The notes beneath the pieces are model-generated. The model made no database searches. It saw nothing but the letters and a program-made list of their open reading frames with translations, and was not told the DNA's origin. Positions 1 through 10,300 of a stretch of DNA of 64,000 bases are shown here, piece by piece; the first letter of the stretch is position 1, and the number at the start of each line of letters is the position of its first letter. The translations under genes and the position numbers were made by a program. Source of the DNA: Malania oleifera (lineage: Eukaryota; Streptophyta; Magnoliopsida; Santalales; Ximeniaceae); assembly GCF_029873635.1 (NCBI RefSeq), contig NC_080422.1, forward strand, positions 13,113,936-13,177,935, given 5' to 3'.

Positions 1-1603
1 GATTTACCCTATGAAATATGTGATGCTGAAATGTGTTTTAATATGAGAATTGAAATGTGTGAAAATGATGAAAGTGAAATGTGCAAGAAATGTATTTTCT
101 GAGAAAATGAAGAAAAGTGAAATATGGAATGTGTTTTGAGAAATATTGAGTAATTGTAAAATAAGATATGTGTATGATAGTATGAGATGAAATGAATTAT
201 GAGTTGAGAAAATATCATTTAAATGATGAAATGTGTTGAGTATACTGATATTGAAATGTGAATATGTGAAATGAAAATATTGCAATGTTAATTCTACAAT
301 AAGAAAATGAGAAATGTGAAAATACGTGAAATATGAATGGTAAAATACCAATACTACATAATGATTGTGATAAACCTTGTTGGATGGTTATGATATTGAG
401 CACGGTATCATTGCTAGTGGTGTTAGTGCAACCACATGGACTTTTGGAGCGTGTGGCGTGACAGTCGATTGTACCATTGTGTAGGGTTGTTGGGCCCCTT
501 AAGTCCGAATCAGGGTTATAGGTCGGCCAGTCGTACTACAGACATGATTTGTGATATGATATTTGATCTAACTGGGTCGGCCAATCGCAGTTAGATCCAG
601 CCTTTGGGCCGCACAACCTTGACCATGAGGGGAAGCATGACGTGTATAGAAAGATCCTCAGGGTGACTATGACTTACAGACGCGATGTTGGTATTTGATA
701 CCGATGATACTCATGAGTCGGAAAGTAAAATGGAAACGAAAAGTGAAAGAATGATAACATTGGCTAAAATGAGAAATGAAAGAAAGTATGGAAATTGAGA
801 AATAAAGAATGTTAAATATGAGAAATGAACTGTATGAGTTAATGACATATATAATTAAGGCGAAGTGAAACTCTCCGCCTGAGAGCTTACTGAGTAAGGT
901 GAGTGCTCTGATAGATATCAGATGTGGTCATACCCGGCTGTATAATGTGTCAGGGCAGAGGGAAGCTACTTGTATGGGGGGGTAATCTTCCCTATTCTCA
1001 GGAATTTTGCAGGTAAAAATGTGTTGGAATGATTGATTTTGAGAAATGATTTTTAAAACTTATAAAACTTGTGTTATATATCTATATGATTATGAGAATG
1101 TGTATATCAATGTATTTTCGCAAATGAAACGATGATTTGAAAAGTAAAGGATATTGTAATTGAACTCATATGACCACACACTGTAAATAATTTATTCCTT
1201 CTTCTTGAGATGTGTCTCACCCAAATTATCTAAATTTTTCAGGGGACAGAGATAAGCCAGGTGGTAGAGCTCCGTGATCATAGGGAGCTGAGACCCTGAT
1301 ATATAGGGTGAGTTTGGACCAGGGAGTTGTGATTCCCTAGAGTTGTATTATTTTTGGATATGAGATAGTATTGTGTATTTATGTACGTTGATACTCTGGG
1401 TATTGTATTCTAATTGATATGTATATACTGTCTTCCGCTGTTAGGTTGTATTATAAAATAACTTTTTACTTGATACCCAATGCGGGTCGGGTCGTATGAA
1501 TGATAGTAGGATTGTTGACGTGACTAATTTGTGAATGTTATGGATGACGTGTAATTATTTATTATTATTGGAAAAAAAATTGTACGAAAATCGGGGCGTC
1601 ACA
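1..1603 (+). mobile_element. 3' part of a Ty3/gypsy-type LTR, cut by the window edge
   Basis: The right end is sharp. The sequence closes with GGGGCGTCACA at 1603, and gypsy reverse-transcriptase coding resumes at the next base, so this LTR landed in an older pol gene. The same family lies in reverse at 52933-55380, which begins TGTGACACCCCGA. Positions 1-360 are a run of short GAAATGTG-like units. The block 574-643 (GGTCGGCC to GCACAACC and CATGAC) and TGAGATGTGTCTCACCC at 1206-1222 are shared with other LTRs in the window. A splice-acceptor-like TTTTTCAG ends at 1242. Whether this is a solo LTR or the end of a full element is unknown because the left end is outside the window. Confidence 0.7.
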
Positions 1604-2138
1604 ATTGCTGTCAGGCAAGACACCAATTTCGAAAGCTCCATATCGGATGGCTTCAGCTAAACTTAAAGAATTGAAGGAGTAGTTGCAGGAACTACTGGAT
1701 AAGGGCTTTATCCGACCTAGTGTTTCACCTTAGGGAGCTCTAGTATTGTTCGTGAAGAAGAAGGACGGGTCAATGAGAATGTGCATTGATTACCGTGAGA
1801 TCAACAAGGTAACAGTGAAGAACCAATACCCGTTGCCTCGTATAGATGATCTGTTTGACTAGTTGCAGGGAACACAGGTCTTTTCGAAGATCGATTTACG
1901 GTCAGGGTATCATCAGGTGAAAGTTAGGACTGAGGATGTTGCGAAGACTGTTTTCCAAACCAAATACAGTCACTAAGAGTTTTTGGTTATGCAATTTGGG
2001 TTGACTAATGCCCTGACAGTATTTATGGACCTAATGAACAGGATTTTCCATGAATACTTGTATCAATTTTGTAAGAACCCGAACCGTGATATATGAGTTT
2101 AAATTAATAAGAAAGGGCAAATTGAGAATTTAGCAGGA

Positions 2139-2335
2139 TTCGTCGACGAAGCCAAAGTTCGTCGACGAAGTCCATGTAAGTCTCATCGACGAAGTTTAGA
2201 GACTCGTCGACGAGGAGAAGGTAAGAGATTTCCGGAAACTGGTGATATCAGGATTCGTTGACAAATCCATTGTCTCGTCGATGAGCTGTCTATATGACCT
2301 CGTCGACGAGGACACCATTTCGTCGACGAGGATGC
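2139..2335. repeat. GTCGAC-centred palindrome array in LTR U3
   Basis: Eight spaced copies of a motif close to the 12-bp palindrome TTCGTCGACGAA occur in about 200 bp. Variants such as TCGTTGACAAA and TCATCGACGAA differ mainly by C-to-T or G-to-A changes at CpG sites. The array ends about 15 bp before a TATA box, the position of an upstream promoter element. Its function is inferred, not shown. Confidence 0.75.
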
Positions 2336-2349
2336 CCAAGTCAAAGGGC

Positions 2350-2357
2350 TATAAATA
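2350..2357 (+). promoter_or_regulatory. TATA box of the solo LTR
   Basis: TATAAATA sits in a GC-balanced context just after the palindrome array and is followed by a CT-rich leader (CTCTCTATCTCTCT near 2398-2450). This matches the U3/R boundary of plant LTRs. Transcription itself cannot be seen from sequence. Confidence 0.6.
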
Positions 2358-2570
2358 GAAGTTCTCTTTACTTCCAAGTTAAGAAAACTCAAATATCTTC
2401 TCTCTATCTCTCTAGAACTCTCCCTATACTTCCTCTCTCTAGATTTCTTCATCGTTCGTAGCGAGAATCGTAAATCTGAAGTTACTACGAGGATCGTGGA
2501 AGGATTCTTTACAAGTTCTACTGATCGAAATCTCATTTCGGAGATTTTGGGGTTTCGGTTTAAAATCGAG

Positions 2571-3536
2571 GTAAGACTCGGTTTTCAATTTTGATATGGT
2601 AGTTTAGTAGAGAATAGTCTTGTGAGTATATTCTGTACTGTGATTTGTAGGTTTTGGAACTCGGTTCACTGTTTAGGGGCCTTAGAGTTCGGGATTTGCT
2701 GTTTGGGGAAAAGGTAAGGGGAATTGTGTTTATATCGGTTATTTTTTAAATCGGACTCGGTAGAACTGTGGTTCATGACTCTGTGTATGTTTTGGCTACT
2801 CATTTGGGGGGATCTAACGAGGAAAACTATGGATTTTTTCATTATTACAGTTTTGAGAAAAAGGGGGCGACTGGCTACATCCTTGGTTTTGTTGAAAATC
2901 AAACGTATATGTTGATTTATACTGTATTATAGGGATGACCGTGCCTTGACTTGTTTAAATTGTATGTGTTTGGAAAATCATGATTTTAGATTACCAAATG
3001 GGTGTAGTTTGTTTGGTTATATGAGCATGCATTTGTGTGTGTGTGATTGGTTGAAATGCTAGTAGGAACGCGGTTCCGAATTGTTCCAAGTACTAAGAGT
3101 GTCTGGCTCTATATCCGAGGGCGTATGAAATTGCTGGCCATAGATTGGCAGAGTGTCTGACTCTATATCCAAGGGCGTGAGCCTATTCCGAAAGATCAGG
3201 CCGAAGTGTGTGGATCCACTAGTTTAGCGCCGGTATGATGCCATGGGAGTCGGGGACTAGCCATGTGCCAGTGGCGCTGTGTTCGCAGGTTGGCTACGGG
3301 CCAACACCGTATGTCGTGGGCCAACTTTGGGTCGATGGGTGTGATAACACTGGGATTGCTGATCATGTGTGTGTGTGTGTGTGTGCATGTATGCACTGTT
3401 GTGAAATTTGTACTGAAACTGCATTTAACTGCGTGTATGTTGCATCATGATAACACTCAAATGTCACACACCGATATAACCTGTGCTCTTCCTTACTGAG
3501 AGGTGTCTCACCCCTATTGTACGTACATTTTTACAG
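2571..3536 (+). other. Putative intron inside the LTR leader
   Basis: A donor ATCGAG/GTAAGA at 2571 lies downstream of the TATA box. CCTTACTGAG (branch-site-like) is followed by GGTGTCTCACCCC and TTTTTACAG, ending at 3536. The same arrangement occurs in three other LTRs here. This is a prediction without transcript support. Confidence 0.4.
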
Positions 3537-4345
3537 GTCCTTTGAGTAACCGAAACTAGCGTCCTGGTGTAGGGAGCGTAGTGGCCGGTGTACTGTGGGT
3601 AGCGCTTGGGTAAGTGCTAGGACTTGTATTTTGTGGGTTGCCGTTTTGAGATATGTTGGGCACCCGTTTGATGGAACCTTGATTCTGTCCTTGTGTAGAC
3701 TCTGGTATGGTATTGTATGTATATAGTAAGACCTTATTCCGCTGCGTATGTTCTGTTATGTTTGGATTTGTTTAGGGTGCCTGGGAACCCCACGGGGTCG
3801 GGGACCCTCGTCCATTGTCCTGTATCTTTGGATGTTTTGTATGGTACATAGACTGGTTGGTTTACATTTTCACCCCTGAGTCCCATTTCTGGGTTCGGGG
3901 CGTGACAAGTTTGTAGTGGTGTTTATCGACGATATTCTGGTATATTCTAGGAGTTCTAAAGAGCATGAAAACCATTCGAGGTTGGTACTTTAGGTACTAC
4001 GGGAAAAGAAGTTGCACGCCAAGTTGAAGATATGTGAGTTCTGGTTGAAGCAGGTCGCATTTCTTGGCCATGTCGTTTTGGGAGATGGTATCTCAGTTGA
4101 TCCAGGTAAGATAGAAGCAGTGGTTGACTGGGTGAAACCAAGAGCGTGCAAGATGTTTGGAGTTTCTTAGGACTGGTTGGGTATTACCGGCGGTTCATGG
4201 AGGGATTCTCTAAGTTATCTGGCACTCTGACACGGTTGACGAGGAAGGGTGTGAGATTTGATTGGACCAACGAATGCGAGTAGAGTTTCTAAGAGTTGAA
4301 ACACCAACTAGTCACGGCTCTGGTTTTCACGCCAATCGAACATGG

Positions 4346-5277
4346 GACTCCCGATTGCTGGGTTTGTGCCTGCTTGAAATTGTGGAGGAGCTGAGGCCGC
4401 GGGCTCGACAAACTCTTTAGTTCTTCCCTCAGTGGCTTGAATCCTGGCCATTTGATAAATTGTTGGTGTACACAGCTTCCGATATCTAGTACCAGATCCC
4501 TGCCTCTCTATGAATGGCTCCGTTACTCTAGAAAGAATTTGTGGGAGACAAAACCATTGAAAAGCAGAACAGGCTGTTTAGATCTTTTGGAAATTCAATT
4601 GGATGAAACTTCAAGGAAATCCAAGTGGAAAAATACAAGATGTTACATCAAACAATCCTCTGGTCCACGCTAATATTACTCTTGCATTTTTTTAAAACCA
4701 AGCGTAACTGTTCAACAAAGGCTGCTGGTCTGCCTGTAGACCAAAATAATAGGACAGTAGTAGCTGTATTCAGCATCTCAGCCATTGCCAGCGCATGCAA
4801 AGAACCCAGGATATGCTATTCGATGATCCTTATCATGACCTTCTAAGCCAAAAATAGTAGCTTCTACAAAAAATGTTGGGGAAAAAAATCTGATCAAGCA
4901 TGGAGAATATAATCGAACCAGTGTAATCACCCAGTTATGCCATTTTAGCACGAGCAATCGAGTGATCAAGCAGTAAATGGGTCCTCATTACGTGAAAGTT
5001 AGGCATAGACTTCTCCATGCCTCTGCTTCAAAAAAGAGGTACTTTCTTTTGGCAGAAGGGGCAAAAAACAAACAAACAAACAAACAAACAAGCAAACAAA
5101 ATAGAAGTCTAAAACTATGGTAACAGAAAAGTTCAACTCATGCCAGTTGAATGAGAAATTCAAAGCACAATAAGGCCACAATATCCCAAGATTGTCTAAC
5201 ATTTTATAAATGTAAGGTGAATCATTAAGATAATGGCAATGTACTCGAGAATGAACAAACTGACAGAAGTATACAAA
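4346..5277. other. Spacer between gypsy remnant and CCMH 3' side
   Basis: I see no convincing gene here; the open frames are short and resemble nothing I recognise. A (CAAA)n microsatellite lies at about 5068-5100. Part of the right side may be the 3' untranslated end of CCMH, whose polyadenylation site cannot be fixed by eye. Confidence 0.5.
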
Positions 5278-5289
5278 ACACTCATTTAT

Positions 5290-5294
5290 CTACT

Positions 5295-5326
<32 letters not shown>

Positions 5327-5397
5327 GGACGGCACCTCCTAGCTTTATTAGAAAACCCCTCACTTGAGGAATACCGTGGTTCCAATCTTGAGACAAC
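5290..5397 (-). mobile_element. Short poly-A retroposon with 12-bp target duplication
   Basis: A 108-bp insert is flanked by the exact direct repeat ACACTCATTTAT (5278-5289 and 5398-5409). On the plus strand it begins with a T-rich run of about 30 bases, which reads as a poly-A tail on the minus strand, preceded by AATAAAGCTAGGAGG. The long variable target duplication and A-tail are hallmarks of LINE-driven retroposition. It is either a SINE or a strongly 5'-truncated LINE copy; I cannot tell which. It lies just downstream of the CCMH stop codon, possibly in the 3' untranslated region. Confidence 0.75.
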
Positions 5398-5549
5398 ACA
5401 CTCATTTATTATAGACAGTCCTCAACCCAAAAACTCTTGGTCCAGTTGATTCTTCTCTTTGTCAACTGAAGAAGCCACAATTTCATAGTTCCCCAGTATG
5501 AACTTCTTAAATAAGAAAGAAAGATAAAAGCTAACAAAAGGTAGATGCA

Positions 5550-7500
5550 TCATGATCCCAGCCACCTCCTCCACAAAGAAGAAGCAGTTGCTTGTGAAGG
5601 AGGAGGTGCAAGGAGTTCTAGCATTGTTTTTTTCTCTTTTAGGGTCAGCGGAACACCTCTAACAAGGTTCAGAGCCATTATGTGCACATTAGTATTTTGC
5701 CTGTGCTTGCTGTAAGCCCATACTCCTCCTGCAATACCTCCAACTATAACCTGTTGCAGCAACCCGGCAGTTCAAAACCAATGCACAATTTAGGAAAGCA
5801 ATAAAAAGAGAAGAATAAGTCTCTAGCTTTAAAAAGGTCCACCAGAACTGACCGGTGATAACCACAGCACCGCTGTCTGCATGTCAAATCGTGGGGCATA
5901 AAGCACTGTCTCACCATAATCATCCTCAAGCTTTTTAAAGATCTCCTTGTCAGTTTTGCCAGCCTGAATTTCATTGTGAATCAACTGCACCAAAAATACA
6001 AGCATTATTAATAATTTAACATAAGGAAAACAAATTTCGTCTCATTGAGCTGTTTAAGGAAATCATAGTTCATAATATAATCAGAGAAGCATAAACAAAC
6101 CAAAATTAAGGACAGAATTGGACAATTTGTGTCACAAAAGTGTCGTGAATCACAATAAATATAAACATCATAAGTTCTACACAAAGACATTAAATCGTTA
6201 CCAATTATCAATCAAGTGGTGATTGGTGGGAACCATCAAACTACTACTATATAAAGCAATGTAAATTAGCCCTCAGAAAAGCATGAAGGCAAGAAAATAG
6301 TTCTAGCATGCAACGACAGAATTCAACATTTTAAATTCAATTGATAATCTAATATTATATTATTCATAAAAATATGGGATTAAAAAGGCCCTGATGGTAA
6401 CCACCAACAAGGATTCAACATACGTTTGCACACACTCCTAATCTTCTTTGTAAAGCAGGAACCATCTCAGACAGAACGACAACTGGAATACTATGAACAA
6501 AAGACAAATCTTTCTTCTAAGTTTAAAATTAGATGTAAGTCAGGTCTCAGCAAGGGAACTAATTTATTTACATTTTGAAGTTCCCTTTTCCAGTTGCAAT
6601 CCTAGGTGCAGAGTATTAATTAACTTTCACATCCTGCAAGAGGCTTAGCAAGGAACTTTTCATTCATCTCACTAATATAATTGAATCAAAGTTTGCACTT
6701 TATGGAGAGAGTCCGATTAACCAGCTTCAACAAAAATATCATTCAGGCTACTGTCTACTGCTAGTTCCCGCCATTCGTGAGGTCTTGGGAATGTTGGCAT
6801 AATCATTCCTCTTCCAGAAGCATAAATCAAGGTACCATCAATTGAAAAACAGGACAAACTGTCACTGGTTTACAACTTATAGCTGACGAATGATTCTATT
6901 TTGCAGAATGAGACATTAACATGAAGAAATAAAATTGAAAATTACACAGTATCTTGCATGCTTGTCAATTGTGTACTCCTTCATTTCCTCTTGATTTGGA
7001 TGAGAAAGTGTGCTAGCACCAATACTAGACTGATTAGTACTATGGAATAAAAAAAAAAAACATGCTCCTTGGGAGTTGCGAAATAGTAACTTTGATTTCA
7101 GTAAGAACACTCAATAGTCAATAAAGTCCCTTCTGCTTTGCTTGAATTTACAACAGGGTCACAAAAGCCCCCAAATCCAATTTTCCAAAGCTTGGACAAC
7201 AACTAGTGTTCAAAATTCAATCTCAATTTGACAAAAGCACCCAAATCAAATAAACAGTTTTGCCATATGGCATGACCTTGATAGCTGCTGGTTCATTTCT
7301 TCACTAAATATTTACAGTAATTTGTACCAATAATCATTTGAAAGCAAAAGAATTACCTTCCTGAGAAGAATAGCAATATCTGCTTGCGAATCCTCGATAG
7401 ATTGACTCCCACACTCGGTGCAACGAACATTGTGACTAATGTTTCTAGCCCGGGCTTCCAGCACACGTGCCCTCTTCACTCTCTTCTCCTCGCTCTCCAT
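5550..7500 (-). CDS. CCMH: CCMH, mitochondrial cytochrome c maturation protein (thioredoxin-like RCxxC protein)
   Basis: Three coding exons on the minus strand: 7500-7357 (48 codons), 5984-5853 (44 codons) and 5750-5550 (66 codons plus stop), giving 158 aa. The introns are 1372 and 102 bp, both GT-AG and phase 0. The protein carries the CcmH signature RCTEC (residues 26-30) in NVRCTECGSQSIEDSQADIA, then the conserved KLEDDYGETVLYAP region, and one membrane span near residues 93-105 (VIVGGIAGGVWAY). The C-terminal part holds NVHIMALNLVRGVPLT. Plant CCMH is a protein of the inner mitochondrial membrane; the paired cysteines are thought to help reduce apocytochrome c for haem attachment in the system I pathway. 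The length matches the plant family. The ATG at 7500 is the first methionine of the conserved frame. No damage is seen, so the gene looks functional. Confidence 0.95.
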
Positions 7501-8050
7501 CCCCAAAAATATAACACCTCAGCACCACAATTACAATCACAACAAACACACAAATACAAAAATCATAAGAACCTTTTTTTCCAGAATCCTGGTAATCTTT
7601 CCTATTTTCAGTTAAGGATTAAATCAAACACTTGGTGTACCCAAGCATCAAGCAAAGAATCTGTCACCCAATAAAAAGTTTACACAAGTTTCAATAATTT
7701 ACAAATGAAGTGTCCACCAAAGCATGCAAGAATTTAGAACAACAATTGAGAGAAAACCCAGATCCCATGCTGCTTGACTGCTTCTAATGAATCCCTTAGT
7801 TTCATGCTTGAGAAAATTAAGGAAATTCCAAAAGAATAATAGACAAGAAAATTTTAATTTTTTTTCTTTCCTATGTTTTCCAAACACCCAAACATAGGGA
7901 AGTAGTTAAATTGCATAATTACGTACGAAAGAAGGAGATGACGCGAGAAGAGAGAAGGGAATCTGTACCTGAGCTCGAACGATGCAGCAGGGGAAGGTAT
8001 GAAGACTGACAAGGCAGCGAGAAGCGCACACATATAATAACTATGTTCGG
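7501..8050 (-). promoter_or_regulatory. CCMH 5' untranslated region and start of promoter
   Basis: Upstream of the CCMH ATG the minus strand shows a likely non-coding first exon ending in GAGCTCAG/GTACAGATT (donor at about 7971), so a leader intron of roughly 450 bp is plausible. The acceptor is not certain. Beyond about 8050 the sequence turns AT-rich. I see no clear TATA box that can be assigned. Confidence 0.4.
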
Positions 8051-8879
8051 AAGATTTGTAGAACACTCATCATTAAAAATAGTTTTTATTTTTTTATTTT
8101 TTAAACAATTACAAAATTATCATCTTATTTTAGAAAAGTGAAAATCATGACTTTAGAGAGGGCTTAAGGTTTTGTTTTTTTTGTGCCAGTGTAACTATTA
8201 TTGGAATTAAATTTTAAATTTTATCTTGTTTGAGATTGTCAGTATAAGAAATTTTTTTTTTTTTTTAAATGTAGTGTAGATTTTTATCTAGTTTGTATTT
8301 TGTAGTACTTTATCTCTAAGCATAAGTTTAGTAATAATTTAATTTATAAAATAAAAATGACGTAAAAGTTCAATTTGAGCTAATATATTAATTTTTTACA
8401 TATGTATGATGTATCATTCATGCCAAATTTTCTTTAAATTTTCATTACTTATATGATCGGATGAGTCTTGAATCAATGGTAAAGTTATTCCTTTGTAATC
8501 GGTTTGTCATGAATTTGAATATAATGAAATAACATTCTACATAAATATAAGGAGTAAAGCTATGTATGCTATGACGATTCTCCCTCTATTGTCAAAAAAT
8601 AGAGTCTTGTGACTTAGAAACGCCCTACTCATTACTTGTATGATAATAATTTTCATGATTATAAAAATTTCAAAATTTAAAATCAGTTCTTGTGGTAATG
8701 ATGGATAAAAAAGTTTAAAATCTTTATAATACTAAAAATATTTTTCACTCATTCCTTAGTTTTAATTTTTTTAATAATTGTGCAAATATTACTTTATTTA
8801 TTATTTTTCAATGTTTGCATTAGAAAGTTGACAAAAAAAAAATTAGAAAATAAGATAATATTTGAAATATGTTTGGTTT
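8051..8879. other. AT-rich spacer upstream of CCMH
   Basis: Very AT-rich sequence with T and A runs (for example 8251-8266). No gene, repeat boundary or RNA gene can be supported. Confidence 0.5.
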
Positions 8880-10300
8880 TATTAGTGGGATAAATTATGT
8901 TAGGTTTTATTTTAAAATATGTTTAAATCAATTATTTTACTTTAATTATATCTGTATGCCTGAGTTAAATTAAATTGCAAAGATTTGATCAAATCGGGTT
9001 TTAGGAAATATATTTTGGAATTAAATTAAATTGCGGAGTTTTGATCAAATCGGATTTTTAGAAATATATTGGAATATATGCCTGGGTCAATGCAAATAGC
9101 GGGGATTTGATTATATTTTTATTTTAACAATATCTAATTAAATTTGAGTATATGAATTTGGTGATAGTGGTTTTATTTAAATATTTGTCCGAGCAAAACT
9201 GAAGTATGTCGATTTGATCCTGTCATATTTTATTTAAACATGTTTAAGTTAAATTAAATATGTGAATGTGATAATGCCTGCATTTTTAATAAAATATACC
9301 CGAATATATTATTATTTATTTTCTCCTGTAATTTATTAAATTATAATTAACACGCAAATCGTGTGGCATGAGTTTAATTTATTTTATTGCACAATTAAGC
9401 ATGTTGAAATTTTTATGGTGTTATATTATTTCGTGTTTCATTGGAAATAATGATGAAATTTTATTTCAAATTATATGTTGAAAAAATGACGAGGTTATTG
9501 TACTATTTTGTTGCATAAAGTGCAATTATATGTTTGAAAAACCCCGATGGGACAGATGTGGTGAATGCTTGGTACCGTACCTACAGAGAAATATTAGTGC
9601 AGTCACACTATTGTAGAAGTGTTGGCAGTGGATAGTCGATTTAGCCTAAGTAGAGTTGTGTCCACCAGTTTTCGAACCAGGATGTGATAGGCAAATCGAT
9701 CTTACAGACATAATATTTTGACGTAATTTTAGTCGATCAACCAAATTCAGTCCGAACCGCACAATCCATCATGGGGATTAAACATGACATGCATTGGCAA
9801 AAAAGTCATTTATACAGATTTGGTTATGTAATTATGACCTTTAATAGGCATAAATAATGCTTTGAAAAAAAGTACGGATTTTATTTAAATATGAGATCTA
9901 CAGTCTACAAATGAAATTTTTATTCAAATGAAATTATTATTAAATTATTTTTACACTAAAACTCATTTTAGCCACACTGATACTAATCTAATCCTTAATT
10001 CCTGAAAGGTGTCTCACTCTAATAATTAATTCATATTTCATGATATACCGAAGATAAGGCCTAGCGAGCTTCAAGGTGGGGTTAGAAAAAAATAATTTCG
10101 AGTAAGTGCTTGTATAAAACCAGTTAAATATATATTTTATTTTACGAGATGTAAATATTATTACTTGGTGAAACCCTTGTAAATTTGTTGATTTAGTACT
10201 CTCGTATTATAATATTTGACGTTTTAGATTATTTTCATTGCTTGTATTGATTTTATTTATCAAAAGTACCACCTTGGACTCCACCGGGTTCGGAGTGTGA
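8880..10300 (+). mobile_element. Decayed LTR remnant of the gypsy-type LTR clade
   Basis: Borders are approximate. The segment keeps modules found in the better-preserved LTRs: GTGTGGCATGAG near 9360, the block at 9733-9791 ending ACCGCACAATCC...CATGACATG, GAAAGGTGTCTCACTC near 10003-10020, and an end-like GGGTTCGGAGTGTGA near 10285-10300. The sequence is strongly AT-enriched. No target duplication was recognised and no coding sequence is present. Confidence 0.55.

Larger units (their letters stand above)
2070..3907 (+). mobile_element. Solo LTR (1838 bp) inserted in the gypsy pol fragment
   Basis: The element starts TGTAAGAACCC and ends GGGCGTGACA. It is flanked by near-identical 5-bp direct repeats, AATTT (2065-2069) and AGTTT (3908-3912). 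Removing it and one repeat restores the pol reading QFVVVFIDD, which fixes both ends. It contains a palindrome array (2139-2335), a TATA box (2350-2357), a CT-rich leader, a GTAAG donor at 2571, a GT microsatellite (3366-3385), and the TGAGAGGTGTCTCACCC segment before an acceptor ending at 3536. There is no internal region or second LTR, so it is a recombined solo LTR, probably Ty3/gypsy type. Confidence 0.85.
1604..4345 (+). pseudogene. Broken Ty3/gypsy pol (reverse transcriptase), split by a solo LTR
   Basis: Reading plus-strand codons from 1606 gives a decayed gypsy reverse transcriptase: a KAPYRMA-type start, [24 protein letters not shown], then KIDLRSGYHQV around 1890-1920 and QFGLTNA. 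The frame stops at 2069, where a 1838-bp LTR is inserted, and resumes at 3910 with the catalytic FIDD motif (3922-3933) and FLGHVV. Homology fades near 4330-4345. In-frame stops occur where CAG or TGG is expected (for example near 1680, 1731 and 1860), as expected after cytosine deamination. The motifs resemble the Tekay/Del chromovirus group, but the lineage is inferred from a few motifs only. Gag, RNase H and integrase are not seen. Confidence 0.8.
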
